Source: Methylophaga thiooxydans DMS010
GTDB lineage: Bacteria > Pseudomonadota > Gammaproteobacteria > Nitrosococcales > Methylophagaceae
Reading direction: 5' to 3'
DNA length: 64,000 nt
NCBI RefSeq assembly: GCF_000156355.1
Contig: NZ_GG657897.1
Location: forward strand, 210,320 to 274,319
Shown: piece by piece, positions 7,932 through 17,489 of the stretch
Layout: each line of letters begins with the position of its first letter
Position numbering within the stretch: position 1 is the stretch's first letter
The notes under the pieces: generated by a model
What the model saw: the letters and a program-made list of their open reading frames with translations, nothing else
Database searches by the model: none
Told to the model about the DNA's origin: nothing
Program-made: the position numbers and the translations under genes

Positions 7932-10115
7932 ATGACTAGCATTCTTCAAATCGCCGTTCCTTGTCCACTGAGACAATTATTTGATTACCTTTCTGAGGAA
8001 CCAGAAAATCATTGGCAAGCAGGAATGCGAGTTAGGATTAATTTCGCAAACCGTTCTTGTATTGGCATCGTCATAAAAGCTCGTGACGTAACAAACGATA
8101 TCGATACAAGGAAATTAAAAGCTATTGATGAAAAGCTCGACGACCAGGCATTAATACCTGAAGAAATCCTTCAAACAGTGTTATGGGTTAGCCGTTATTA
8201 TCATCACCCTCTCGGAGAATGCTTCCAGGCAGCCCTACCAAAACAACTTAGAAAGGGTGAAACGAGTGATTTACAGCTAGAAAACTGGTGGTTTAAAACC
8301 GATCAGCAAAGCAATAAGAAATTAGGAACAAAGCAGCAAGCCTGTATCGACTTTTTAAACGATTACCCTGATGGGATTAGTCAGGCTGCAATGAAAGCCC
8401 ATTTAGGCACTGTTCTCTCATCGTTAAAAGCGCTCGAACAAAAAAATCTAGTCAAACAAGAACCCTTTCCCAAACTGCCCATTGCTCAGGTTGAACTCAG
8501 TGTTCCATTTGAGCTGAATAATAAACAAAAAACTGTGATTGAAGCGGTGTGGCAAAAAAAAGCCCAATTCCAACCGTTTTTGCTAGAAGGTATTACCGGA
8601 AGTGGTAAAACCGAGGTCTATACTGAGCTCACAGAAAAGATCATCGCGGAAGGAAAGCAGGTCTTAATTCTAATTCCTGAAATCGGTTTAACCGGGCAAT
8701 TCGTTGACCGTTTCAAGAAACGCTTAAATACCAATATTGTAGTGTTGAACTCTGCAGTATCCGATGGTGATCGCAAGCAAGGCTGGCTATTAGCGAAACG
8801 CGGATTGGCAAAAGTCATTATCGGAACGCGATCTGCAGTCTTTACACCCTTGCCCGATGCAGGCCTCATCATCATTGATGAAGAACATGACGCTTCCTAC
8901 AAACAGCAAGATGGTTTGAAATACCACGCCCGTAATGTCGCCTTAATCCGTGCTCAAAAAAGAGGGATCCCAGTATTAATGGGCAGTGCGACCCCTTCCT
9001 TGGAAAGTTTGTACCAAGTCGAACAACAACGTTATCAATTACTGCAACTGAAGCAGCGTGCAGGTGGCGCAGCATTACCTAAAGTACAGCTAATCGACAG
9101 TAATGCTGCACATCCTGATCATGGCTTAAGTCAGTTATTGCTAAAAAACATGCATCAGCATTTGAATGCCGGCAATCAAGTTATTTTATTTATCAATCGC
9201 CGCGGCTATGCGCCAGTATTGATGTGTCATGACTGTGGTTGGCAAGCGAAGTGTCAGCATTGTGATGCCAGAATGGTCGTGCACCAGCAACGCAACATCC
9301 TGTTTTGTCATCACTGTGGTTTTATACAACGGTTGCTTGAAGCATGCCCTGAGTGTGAGTCTAAACAACTTAAAAGCTATGGCGCCGGTACCGAAAAAAT
9401 AGAACAGGTTTTACAAAAACTCTTTCCTGACACAGCTGTGGTCAGGGTGGATCGGGATACCACGCAACGGGTGAATGCCTTTAACGATATCGTTGCAGAC
9501 ATCAAACAGGGGCAGGCTAGAATTTTGGTAGGCACACAAATGCTGGCCAAAGGTCATGATTTTCATGATGTGACCTTAGTTGGTGTTTTAGATACGGATC
9601 AAGGCTTATACAGTGCTGATTTTCGTGCAACCGAGAATTTGGCACAAATGATCACCCAAGTGACGGGTCGAGCAGGGCGAGGAGATAAAAAAGGGGAGGT
9701 GATAATACAAAGTCAGCAACCTCAGCATCCTTTCTGGGAAAGTTTAATCCAACAGGGCTATAAAAAAACCGCACAGGATTTATTGCAAGAGCGTATTGAT
9801 ATGGCAATGCCCCCGGTTTCTAACTGGGCTGTGATTCGTGCTGAAGCGCAAGAACGCCATCAGGCCATGGATTTTCTACAAGCCGTCACCAGTATTTTGC
9901 ACTCGACACAACAACAGCACGTTTTAATTCTCGGTCCAGTACCCGCAATTATGGAAAAAAAGGGAGGCCGTTTCCGCGCTCAACTTTTACTGACTTGCCA
10001 ACAACGCAAACCCTTACATCAATTACTTGATCAACATATTCAGGCAATTGGCAGTCATAAACTGGCACGGAAACTCAGGTGGTCAATTGATATCGATCCG
10101 ATGGATCTACTCTGA
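7932..10115 (+). CDS. priA: Primosomal protein N' (replication restart helicase)
   Basis: PriA recognises stalled forks and reloads the replicative helicase. The 727-residue protein has an N-terminal DNA-binding domain, Walker A GITGSGKTE near residue 221, and the DEEH box near 316 (DEEHDASYKQQDGLKYHARN). Eight zinc-binding cysteines lie between about 433 and 475 (CHDCGW, CQHCD, CHHCG, CPEC). Helicase motifs follow in GTQMLAKGHDFHDVTLV and QVTGRAGRG. The ATG has no clear ribosome-binding site and directly abuts the AT-rich end of the origin-like region. priA-argS-ftsN is a conserved order. Confidence 0.96.
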   Translation: MTSILQIAVPCPLRQLFDYLSEEPENHWQAGMRVRINFANRSCIGIVIKARDVTNDIDTRKLKAIDEKLDDQALIPEEILQTVLWVSRYYHHPLGECFQAALPKQLRKGETSDLQLENWWFKTDQQSNKKLGTKQQACIDFLNDYPDGISQAAMKAHLGTVLSSLKALEQKNLVKQEPFPKLPIAQVELSVPFELNNKQKTVIEAVWQKKAQFQPFLLEGITGSGKTEVYTELTEKIIAEGKQVLILIPEIGLTGQFVDRFKKRLNTNIVVLNSAVSDGDRKQGWLLAKRGLAKVIIGTRSAVFTPLPDAGLIIIDEEHDASYKQQDGLKYHARNVALIRAQKRGIPVLMGSATPSLESLYQVEQQRYQLLQLKQRAGGAALPKVQLIDSNAAHPDHGLSQLLLKNMHQHLNAGNQVILFINRRGYAPVLMCHDCGWQAKCQHCDARMVVHQQRNILFCHHCGFIQRLLEACPECESKQLKSYGAGTEKIEQVLQKLFPDTAVVRVDRDTTQRVNAFNDIVADIKQGQARILVGTQMLAKGHDFHDVTLVGVLDTDQGLYSADFRATENLAQMITQVTGRAGRGDKKGEVIIQSQQPQHPFWESLIQQGYKKTAQDLLQERIDMAMPPVSNWAVIRAEAQERHQAMDFLQAVTSILHSTQQQHVLILGPVPAIMEKKGGRFRAQLLLTCQQRKPLHQLLDQHIQAIGSHKLARKLRWSIDIDPMDLL

Positions 10116-10221
10116 AACTCGAACCGTTAAGTTAAACCTTGCCAAAACAAGGATGTAATCCACCCTGTGGATCGGGTAAAATGCGCGACACCATTCAATT
10201 TGCATTCAAGGCTTCACAACG

Positions 10222-11979
10222 TTGAAAGATCAACTGAAAAACCTGGTTGGCCAGGCGTTATCCATTTTTATTCAAAAACACGGGTTAGAGATCGATCTCC
10301 CCGAGATTCAGATAGAGCGCACTAAAGATAAAACGCACGGTGATTTCGCCTGCAATATTGCGATGATGCTGGCAAAACCAGCCAAAATGAATCCACGCCA
10401 AATTGCCACGGATATTGTTGAAGCATTACCGACCAGTGACGTTGTAACTCAGGTTGAAATAGCCGGTCCTGGATTTATTAACTTTTTCCTGTCGGCGGAA
10501 GCCAGTCAGCAGGTGGTCAAAGAAATCCTGTCTAAAGCAGAGAAATACGGTCAAAGCCAGATTGGTAAGGGTAAAAAAGTACAGGTGGAATTTGTTTCTG
10601 CTAATCCCACCGGCCCCTTACATGTTGGGCATGGTCGTGGTGCAGCTTATGGATCGGTAGTCAGTAGTCTGCTCAATGCCGCGGGCTTCAATGTGCATCG
10701 TGAATACTACGTTAACGATGCGGGACGCCAGATGGATATTCTGGGTACGAGCGTTTGGTTACGTTACCTGCAAGCCTGTGGTGAAACCATTACCTTTCCA
10801 AGCAATGGCTACCAGGGGAGCTATGTCCTCGATATTGCCGCTGAACTCAAACAAACGTTTGCAGAGCAGTTCCGTCATCCGGCTGACGCGGTGTTTGATG
10901 GTGTACCTGCTGATGAACCACAGGGTGGTGATAAAGAATTACACATTGATGGTTTGACCAATCAAGCCAAACAGCTGTTAGGTGAAGCGAATTACCGCAT
11001 TGTGTTTGATAAAGGGTTGAATGCGATTCTGGGTGATATTCGTGATGATCTAGCTGAATTTGGTACCGAGTACGATGAATGGTTCTCAGAGCGGTCACTC
11101 GTTGAATCCGGTGAAGTAGAGAAAGCTATCGAACAATTAAAACAGGCCGGTCAGTTATACGAAGAGAAAGGCGCATGGTGGTTTAAATCGACAGATTATG
11201 GCGATGAAAAAGACCGTGTGGTGATTCGTGATAACGGTCAGGCAACCTATTTCGCTTCGGATATCGCCTACCATCTCAACAAATACCAACGCGGTTTTGA
11301 TGAAATCATCGATATCTGGGGTGCTGATCACCATGGCTATATTCCGCGGGTGAAAGCATCGATGCAGGCCATGCAGCAAAATGTCGATCAGTTGAAAGTC
11401 TTATTAGTGCAGTTTGCTGTTTTGTACAGAGGCGCTGAAAAGGTTGGTATGTCAACGCGTAGTGGTGAATTTGTCACCTTGCGTCAGCTTCGTGATGAAG
11501 TCGGTAAAGATGCCGCGCGCTTCTTCTACGTGATGCGTGGTGCCGATCAACATATGGACTTTGATTTGGAGTTGGCAAAATCACAAAGCAACGATAATCC
11601 GGTCTATTACGTACAGTACGCCCATGCTCGTGTTTGTAGTGTGTTTAGACAATTGACCGAACGCGGCCACGCCTGGGATAAGGCGACTGGTGAACAACAC
11701 CTCGATCGCCTAACGGAAACGCATGAGGATGCGTTAATGACCATGTTGGCTAAATACCCAGAAATTCTGGAAACCGCTGCGTTAAATCACACACCACATT
11801 TGCTGGCGCATTACCTGACCGATTTAGCGCGTGACTTCCATACTTACTACAATGCCCACCAGTTTATTGTGGATGATAATGAACTCAGTCAAGCGCGTTT
11901 AACACTGATTGAAGCGGTGCGTCAGGTGATTCAAAACGCACTTACCGTGATGGGTGTATCCGCACCGGAATCGATGTAA
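10222..11979 (+). CDS. argS: Arginyl-tRNA synthetase
   Basis: ArgS charges tRNA-Arg. The 585-residue class I enzyme has the N-terminal Add-1 domain, the HIGH variant in [18 protein letters not shown], the KMSKS-like loop [13 protein letters not shown], and a C-terminal DALR anticodon-binding domain ending [10 protein letters not shown]. Translation must begin at the TTG at 10222, about 10 nt after AAGG, because the family N terminus ([12 protein letters not shown]) starts right there and no ATG is available. The spacer before it holds a small hairpin (CCTTG/CAAGG near 10137-10151). Confidence 0.96.
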   Translation: MKDQLKNLVGQALSIFIQKHGLEIDLPEIQIERTKDKTHGDFACNIAMMLAKPAKMNPRQIATDIVEALPTSDVVTQVEIAGPGFINFFLSAEASQQVVKEILSKAEKYGQSQIGKGKKVQVEFVSANPTGPLHVGHGRGAAYGSVVSSLLNAAGFNVHREYYVNDAGRQMDILGTSVWLRYLQACGETITFPSNGYQGSYVLDIAAELKQTFAEQFRHPADAVFDGVPADEPQGGDKELHIDGLTNQAKQLLGEANYRIVFDKGLNAILGDIRDDLAEFGTEYDEWFSERSLVESGEVEKAIEQLKQAGQLYEEKGAWWFKSTDYGDEKDRVVIRDNGQATYFASDIAYHLNKYQRGFDEIIDIWGADHHGYIPRVKASMQAMQQNVDQLKVLLVQFAVLYRGAEKVGMSTRSGEFVTLRQLRDEVGKDAARFFYVMRGADQHMDFDLELAKSQSNDNPVYYVQYAHARVCSVFRQLTERGHAWDKATGEQHLDRLTETHEDALMTMLAKYPEILETAALNHTPHLLAHYLTDLARDFHTYYNAHQFIVDDNELSQARLTLIEAVRQVIQNALTVMGVSAPESM

Positions 11980-11986
11980 GAGGCTA

Positions 11987-12553
11987 ATGGTGGCTAAACG
12001 AAATACCCGAAACGATAACACTTCCCGTTCTTTACCTTGGGGGCCGATGCTGCTGAGTTTCGCAGTGGGGGCTTTCATCATGTTCTTATTGCACATCAAG
12101 GACAATATCCCGGAAGACAAAACCAGTCAGACCAACAATAAAAACCAACAACAAGAAAAAAAAGGTGTTGAGCCGACATTTGATTTTTATACCTTGCTGC
12201 CAGAAATGGAAGTGGTGGTAGAAAATAAAAATAAAGGCAAACAACCGGTCGTGACTTCTCCACCGCAAACGCTTAAGCCTCAGCCTGAAGCCCCCCCTGC
12301 GGCTGAACCGACAGCGAGTTATATGATTCAAGTGGGATCATTCAAAAAATTAGCCGATGCGGATGGATTTCGTGCCAAGTTAGCCTTATTAGGTATTGAG
12401 TCTAAAGTTCAGACCGTTACTATAGACAACAAAGATACATGGCATCGCGTTCAGGTTGGTCCTATTGCTGGTCGTAATAAGGCCGATGCGGTGCAAAAGC
12501 AGCTACGCCAAAATGATATTGATTCTTTGCTGTTGCGAGCCAAACACGGCTGA
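11987..12553 (+). CDS. ftsN: SPOR-domain cell division protein, FtsN-like
   Basis: The 188-residue protein has a short basic cytoplasmic N terminus, one membrane helix at about 20-38 (WGPMLLSFAVGAFIMFLL), and a K/N/Q/P-rich periplasmic linker. A SPOR domain from about 115 (YMIQVGSFKKLADADGFRAK) would bind denuded septal peptidoglycan. The ATG at 11987 follows AGAGG. The position right after priA-argS is that of ftsN in Pseudomonas and relatives, which supports FtsN over other SPOR proteins. The hslVU genes that often follow are replaced here by the fhc cluster. Confidence 0.82.
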   Translation: MVAKRNTRNDNTSRSLPWGPMLLSFAVGAFIMFLLHIKDNIPEDKTSQTNNKNQQQEKKGVEPTFDFYTLLPEMEVVVENKNKGKQPVVTSPPQTLKPQPEAPPAAEPTASYMIQVGSFKKLADADGFRAKLALLGIESKVQTVTIDNKDTWHRVQVGPIAGRNKADAVQKQLRQNDIDSLLLRAKHG

Positions 12554-12650
12554 TGCCCTAGCAAAGAAAAGCGCGACACCTCTGCTATTGCTTGCAATAC
12601 TGGCCTGCTGATTCAATTTTTATGATTATTATTTGATTGAGGACACCGAT

Positions 12651-13925
12651 ATGACGGAAAACACTGAAGCAGGCATCTTTCGTGATGTTGCCAGTCCTTT
12701 CTGCGGTATTGCATCTGATGATCTGGTGGTGCAGGTTGAGGGTAATACGGTCACGGTGAAAGAAAACGGCGATGCAGTTACCAAACCTGGGTTTGAAACG
12801 CCGATTACGGATCTTTCACCGCGCGTAAAAGGGCAGGAAGTCTCGCTGGATAAGGCGGTAAATCATATTGCTAGTTTGTTGAAAAACAGCAAACAGCCGT
12901 TAATCGGTGGTATGGGAACCGACTTAAATGGTGCCAGAGCAGCAATGGCATTAGCGGATATCAGTCGCGCCACTGTTGATAGTCAGTTTTCTGATGCCGC
13001 ATTCAGAAATATTCTGGTGTTGCAGGACAGCGGCTACATGACAACAACACTAACGGAAGTCAGAAACCGGGTTGATGTGTTGCTGGTTGTCGGTACTGAC
13101 ATCGAATCCTCTTTTCCGCGTTTTTTCGAGCGCATAGTGTGGCCAAAGGAAAGTATGTTTGGCCAGGAAATTGAATCGCGGGAAATTATTTATCTGGGCA
13201 AAAAGCCTTCAGGCGAAGCTTCAACCACACCCGGTGGCCGTAAAGCAGAAGTGCTGGAATGTGATGATGCGGATCTACCAGAAGTCATCTCAGTATTACG
13301 GGCATTAGTGAAAGGCAAAAAGGTACAGTCAGAAACCGTAGGGGGTATTGCCGCCGCTGACTTGGCTGCCATTGCTGAAAAATTAAATGCAGCAAAATAC
13401 TCAGTAATCAGTTGGTCTGGTACGCAATTGAATATTGATCATGCAGAAGTGACGATTCAAAACATCTGCGAGATGATTAAAGAAATTAATAACACCACAC
13501 GTTGTAATGGCTTACCGTTAGGTGGAAAAGAGGGTGATACCACCGTCAATGCGGTGTCGTCATGGCAGTCAGGTTATCCGATGCGAACCAGCTTCAGCCG
13601 TAATATGCCGGATTACGACCCGTTTGTGAATCGCGGTCAGCGCATGTTGGATGATGGTGAGGTCGATGTGTTGTTATGGATATCCAGTTTCAATACACAA
13701 ACCACACCACCGCCAAGCAATGCGGCCACGGTGGTTTTAGGTCGCTCAGGCATGACCTTCGAGAATGAACCGGAAGTGTTTATTCCTGTTGGTGTTCCCG
13801 GTATTGACCATGAAGGACGCACATTCCGTTGCGACAGTGTGGTATCTCTGCCATTGACGAAATTACGTGACAGCGGCTTGCCCAGCACTTATGACGTGCT
13901 GACAGCTGTTGAACAAGCCCTGTAA
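12651..13925 (+). CDS. fhcB: Formyltransferase/hydrolase complex subunit B
   Basis: This 424-residue protein is homologous to FwdB/FmdB of archaeal formylmethanofuran dehydrogenase. In methylotrophs it is part of Fhc, which transfers formyl from H4MPT and releases formate. The N-terminal iron-sulfur motif C-P-F-C-G-x-x-C-D-D is degenerate: S15-P-F-C18-G-I-A-S22-D-D, so two of three cysteines are serine. That fits the loss of redox function and molybdopterin or tungsten chemistry in bacterial Fhc. GAGGA sits 8 nt before the ATG at 12651; the in-frame TTG at 12633 is rejected. It is the first gene of fhcBADC. Confidence 0.93.
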   Translation: MTENTEAGIFRDVASPFCGIASDDLVVQVEGNTVTVKENGDAVTKPGFETPITDLSPRVKGQEVSLDKAVNHIASLLKNSKQPLIGGMGTDLNGARAAMALADISRATVDSQFSDAAFRNILVLQDSGYMTTTLTEVRNRVDVLLVVGTDIESSFPRFFERIVWPKESMFGQEIESREIIYLGKKPSGEASTTPGGRKAEVLECDDADLPEVISVLRALVKGKKVQSETVGGIAAADLAAIAEKLNAAKYSVISWSGTQLNIDHAEVTIQNICEMIKEINNTTRCNGLPLGGKEGDTTVNAVSSWQSGYPMRTSFSRNMPDYDPFVNRGQRMLDDGEVDVLLWISSFNTQTTPPPSNAATVVLGRSGMTFENEPEVFIPVGVPGIDHEGRTFRCDSVVSLPLTKLRDSGLPSTYDVLTAVEQAL

Positions 13926-13937
13926 ACGGAGACTGAA

Positions 13938-15605
13938 ATGCTTAAAAAACTCACTGGTGGACGCATCTTCGATCCCGAGCATGGGCTCAATGATGTTGTT
14001 GGTGATATCTACATCCGAGACGGTCGAATTGTCGATGCACCGACCGATGGCAAAATTGATGAAGAAATCGATGTGCGCGGCAAAGTCATTATGTCTGGTG
14101 CTATCGATATGCACACTCATATCGGCGGTGGTAAGGTTAATATCGCCCGTACCATGTTGCCAGAAGATCATGCTGAAGCCTTGATTGAACGCACGGAGTT
14201 AATGCGGAGTGGTTGCGGCCATGCTGCACCGAGTACCTTAACGACGGGGTATCGCTACGCAGAGATGGGGTATACCGCAGGCTTTGAACCGGCAGTATTA
14301 CCGGTCAATGCACGTCAGGCACATATGGAAATGCATGACACGCCGATCATCGATAAAGGTGGATATGCCATGCTGGGCAGTGATGATTTTCTGCTTAGGA
14401 TGATGGCGGCCAATGAAGATCAGGAAGCGATTAACAACTACGTAGCCTGGACCATGACGCATAGTCAGGCAATAGGTCTGAAAGTGGTTAACCCGGGTGG
14501 TATTAACGCGTTTAAATTCAATCAGCGTCAATTGGATTTAGATGAAAAAAACAGTTTTTATAACGTTTCACCCCGCGAAATTCTGCAACGTTTATCGCGT
14601 GCGGTAACCGAACTCGGTGTGCCACATCCTTTGCATGTACATGGTTGTAACTTAGGTGTACCGGGTAATAAAGACACGACCTTAGATACCATTCAAGGTA
14701 TTGAAGGTTTGCCAATGCATTTAACCCATATTCAGTTCCATAGCTATGGCACCGAAGGTGATTTCAAGTTTTCATCGGGTGCGGCTGAAATTGCAGAATC
14801 GATTAACCGTAATAAAAACATCACGGTAGACGTTGGTCAGATCCTGTTTGGGCAAACAGTCACAGCATCAGGCGATAATATGCGCCAGTTTGCTGGCGCG
14901 CCGCATGCTCATCCAAACAAGTGGGTGTGTATGGATATTGAGTGTGATGCCGGTTGTGGTGTGGTGCCGTTCAAATACAAAGATCAAAGCTTTGTAAATG
15001 CCTTGCAGTGGATGATTGGTCTGGAAACTTTCCTGATGGTAGATGATCCATGGCGGATATTCCTGACCACGGATCACCCGAACGGTGCACCATTCACCAG
15101 TTATCCACATCTGATTAAGTTGTTGATGGATAAATCATTCCGTAACGACATGTTATCAACCTTGCACCCTGAAGCGCAGAACGCAACACATCTGGCGTCT
15201 ATGGATCGTGAATATTCTTTGTATGACATTGCGATTATGACCCGTGCCGGTGCTGCCAAGCTGGTGGGGCTGGCAGATCGTGGTCACTTAGGCGTGGGCG
15301 CGGCGGCGGATATCACGGTATATACCGATGATACTGACCGCGAAAAAATGTTCAGTAAACCAGACTATGTCTTCAAAGATGGTGAGATGGTTGTCAGAAA
15401 TGGTGAGATAGTCAAAGTGACGTGGGGCACCACGCATGTGGTGAAACCAGAATACGATGCCAGTATTGAAAAACCACTTAAAGCTTATTTTGACCAGTAC
15501 CACACAATGAAAATGGGTAACTTCAAAATCAGTGATGATGAAATTGTGGATGATGGTCGTGGTAGTTTGACCATACAGCCGTTGAAGCAAGGAGGCAGAC
15601 TATGA
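13938..15605 (+). CDS. fhcA: Formyltransferase/hydrolase complex subunit A (formylmethanofuran hydrolase)
   Basis: FhcA is the amidohydrolase subunit that cleaves the formyl group of the methanofuran-type carrier to formate. The 555-residue protein opens as a metal-dependent amidohydrolase: MSGAIDMHTHIGGGK gives metal ligands His59 and His61. Later come LHVHGCNLGVPGN, HLTHIQFHSYG and TTDHPNG, matching FwdA. GGAG lies just upstream, 12 bp after fhcB. The last four bases overlap fhcD. The hydrolytic metal site looks intact, in contrast to the degenerate FhcB. Confidence 0.95.
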   Translation: MLKKLTGGRIFDPEHGLNDVVGDIYIRDGRIVDAPTDGKIDEEIDVRGKVIMSGAIDMHTHIGGGKVNIARTMLPEDHAEALIERTELMRSGCGHAAPSTLTTGYRYAEMGYTAGFEPAVLPVNARQAHMEMHDTPIIDKGGYAMLGSDDFLLRMMAANEDQEAINNYVAWTMTHSQAIGLKVVNPGGINAFKFNQRQLDLDEKNSFYNVSPREILQRLSRAVTELGVPHPLHVHGCNLGVPGNKDTTLDTIQGIEGLPMHLTHIQFHSYGTEGDFKFSSGAAEIAESINRNKNITVDVGQILFGQTVTASGDNMRQFAGAPHAHPNKWVCMDIECDAGCGVVPFKYKDQSFVNALQWMIGLETFLMVDDPWRIFLTTDHPNGAPFTSYPHLIKLLMDKSFRNDMLSTLHPEAQNATHLASMDREYSLYDIAIMTRAGAAKLVGLADRGHLGVGAAADITVYTDDTDREKMFSKPDYVFKDGEMVVRNGEIVKVTWGTTHVVKPEYDASIEKPLKAYFDQYHTMKMGNFKISDDEIVDDGRGSLTIQPLKQGGRL

Positions 15606-16507
15606 TCATCAACGGCGTCACAATAGACGCAACATTTGCCGAAGCCTTTCCAATGCGTGGTACTCGCGTCATTATTACCGCACAAAATCTTGAATGGGCA
15701 ATGAACTCGGCAACGGCCTTTACAGGGTTTGCGACATCGGTTATCGCTTGTGGTTGTGAAGCCTCAATTGAGCGCACTTTAGAACCCCATGAAACGCCGG
15801 ATGGTCGTCCCGGTGTGGCTTGTCTTATTTTTGCAATGGGTGGTAAGGGTTTAGCCAAACAGGTTGAAACCCGCGCTGGTCAGTGTGTGCTTACTTCGCC
15901 GACATCCGCCTTATTTTCTGGCCTGGAAATGGACCAAGAAGGAAAAGAGATTCCTTTAGGCAAGAACTTACGATTCTTTGGTGACGGTTATCAGATTTCT
16001 AAAATGATTGACGGTAAACGCTACTGGCGTATTCCCGTCATGGACGGTGAGTTTTTAACTCAAGAAAATACCGGTATGCGTGCCTCCGTAGGTGGTGGTA
16101 ATTTTCTGATTCTGGCTGAGTCTCAGCCACAAGCGTTGGCAGCCTGTGAAGCCGCTATTCGTGAGATGAAGAAGATCCCTAATGTGATTATGCCGTTCCC
16201 GGGTGGTGTGGTTCGTTCAGGTTCTAAGGTGGGGTCTAAATACAAAGCTTTGAATGCTTCAACCAATGATGCTTTCTGTCCAACCCTGAAAGGGCAGACC
16301 AAAACAGAGCTTTCGCCAGAGGTGGAATCAGTGATGGAAATCGTCATTGATGGCCTCACCGAAGACGACATCAACAAAGCGATGAGAGTAGGGATTCAGG
16401 CTGCTTGTGAATTAGGCGCTGAAAACGGCATAAAACGCATCAGTGCAGGTAACTACGGCGGCAAACTTGGTCCATTCCACTTCCATTTGCAGGAGATCAT
16501 GGCATGA
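15602..16507 (+). CDS. fhcD: Formylmethanofuran:tetrahydromethanopterin formyltransferase
   Basis: FhcD (Ftr) moves the formyl group between H4MPT and the methanofuran analogue. The 301-residue protein is close to archaeal Ftr (about 297) with IIINGVTIDATFAEAFPMRG, ENTGMRASVGGGNFLI, VVRSGSKVGSKYK and AGNYGGKLGPFHFHL. AGGAGG precedes the ATG, which overlaps fhcA by 4 nt. It in turn overlaps fhcC by 4 nt, so all downstream subunits are translationally coupled. Confidence 0.96.
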   Translation: MIINGVTIDATFAEAFPMRGTRVIITAQNLEWAMNSATAFTGFATSVIACGCEASIERTLEPHETPDGRPGVACLIFAMGGKGLAKQVETRAGQCVLTSPTSALFSGLEMDQEGKEIPLGKNLRFFGDGYQISKMIDGKRYWRIPVMDGEFLTQENTGMRASVGGGNFLILAESQPQALAACEAAIREMKKIPNVIMPFPGGVVRSGSKVGSKYKALNASTNDAFCPTLKGQTKTELSPEVESVMEIVIDGLTEDDINKAMRVGIQAACELGAENGIKRISAGNYGGKLGPFHFHLQEIMA

Positions 16508-17319
16508 GTGCATTAACATTCACCCTGAAAAATCCACCTGCGCAACGGATTGATTGTGCAGCGCTGACGGCCGATAAGCTAGTGGATAAATCGGTTGATG
16601 AGATTGCTGCTTTGACCTTAGTGGTTGGTAATCAGAAAGTCAGAGTTGATGAGTTATTTGATATCTCAGGCACGGATATAGCCAAAATCTGCTTCGAAAA
16701 CAGTACGGATAAGCTGGACCATATTGGTCATGGCATGTCGACCGGTAGTATTACAGTAAATGGCGATGCAGGTGCGTATCTTGGCCAGTTTATGACGCAT
16801 GGTGAAATAGCGGTTAATGGTAATACGGGTATTTATACCGCGTGCGAAATGAAAGGCGGTCAGATCAAAGTTGACGGTAATGCCGGAGACTTTGTTGGTG
16901 GCGCTCGTATTGGTTATAAAAACGGCATGACAGGCGGCACCGTCATTATCACCGGTAATAGCGGTGAACGTACCGGTGATCATATGCGTCGCGGCATGAT
17001 CCTGATTGAAGGCAATGCGGGTAATTACTGTGGTTCACGGATGGTGTCGGGCACGATTGCTGTTTTAGGCCAGGTCGGACAACATCTTGGTTATGCGATG
17101 AAACGTGGTACTTTGCTACTCACGCAAGCACCACAACACGGTTTATCAGCCAATTTTAATGACTGTGGTTCACACACACTGGCCTTTTTACCGTTGATGA
17201 TTGCTTCATTCAAAAAGCTGGATAGTCAGTTTGCTACGCTCGAGCCATTTTCTCGCGTTCAACGTTATGCGGGTGATATTTCCGGTATCGGTATGGGCGA
17301 AATTCTGGTTAAAATTTGA
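16504..17319 (+). CDS. fhcC: Formyltransferase/hydrolase complex subunit C
   Basis: FhcC is homologous to FwdC and to the C-terminal part of glutamate synthase. Its 271 residues are dominated by a repeating beta-helix pattern from about 75 to 210 (HGMSTGSITVNGDAGAYLGQ, GGQIKVDGNAGDFVGGA, GGTVIITGNSGERTGDHM, RRGMILIEGNAGNYCGS). It is a structural partner of FhcA and FhcB. It ends the fhcBADC cluster, and a strong hairpin follows at 17381-17407. Confidence 0.94.
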   Translation: MSALTFTLKNPPAQRIDCAALTADKLVDKSVDEIAALTLVVGNQKVRVDELFDISGTDIAKICFENSTDKLDHIGHGMSTGSITVNGDAGAYLGQFMTHGEIAVNGNTGIYTACEMKGGQIKVDGNAGDFVGGARIGYKNGMTGGTVIITGNSGERTGDHMRRGMILIEGNAGNYCGSRMVSGTIAVLGQVGQHLGYAMKRGTLLLTQAPQHGLSANFNDCGSHTLAFLPLMIASFKKLDSQFATLEPFSRVQRYAGDISGIGMGEILVKI

Positions 17320-17380
17320 GCTATAAAAGCCAGTCTTTCGCCTGTGTGCGGGCGAATATTTGAACTGCATCAGAAAAGTC

Positions 17381-17407
17381 GGCGACCCGACATTCAGTCG
17401 GGTTGCC
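17381..17407 (+). terminator. Hairpin after fhcC, possible transcript end
   Basis: GGCGACCCGAC (17381-17391) pairs with GTCGGGTTGCC (17397-17407) over 11 bp, including one G-T pair, around the loop ATTCA. No T-run follows, so it may stabilise the 3' end of the fhc message or act as a weak terminator rather than a classic intrinsic one. Confidence 0.45.
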
Positions 17408-17489
17408 ATTGTCTCCAACGTGGTTTAGCTTTAGATTGTTAGTATTAATAGCAAAGGTTGCTGAACACACCCAGCTTGGAGGCTAAAAC

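Noticed and set aside
10164..10172. DnaA-box-like TGTGGATCG before argS
   Set aside because: Two mismatches and isolated; not part of the origin candidate.
15101..15109. Perfect DnaA box TTATCCACA inside fhcA
   Set aside because: Single, intragenic, with no GATC cluster or AT-rich flank; expected by chance.
17381..17407. Hairpin after fhcC as a full intrinsic terminator
   Set aside because: The stem is strong but no T-run follows, so only a weak or stabilising role is claimed.
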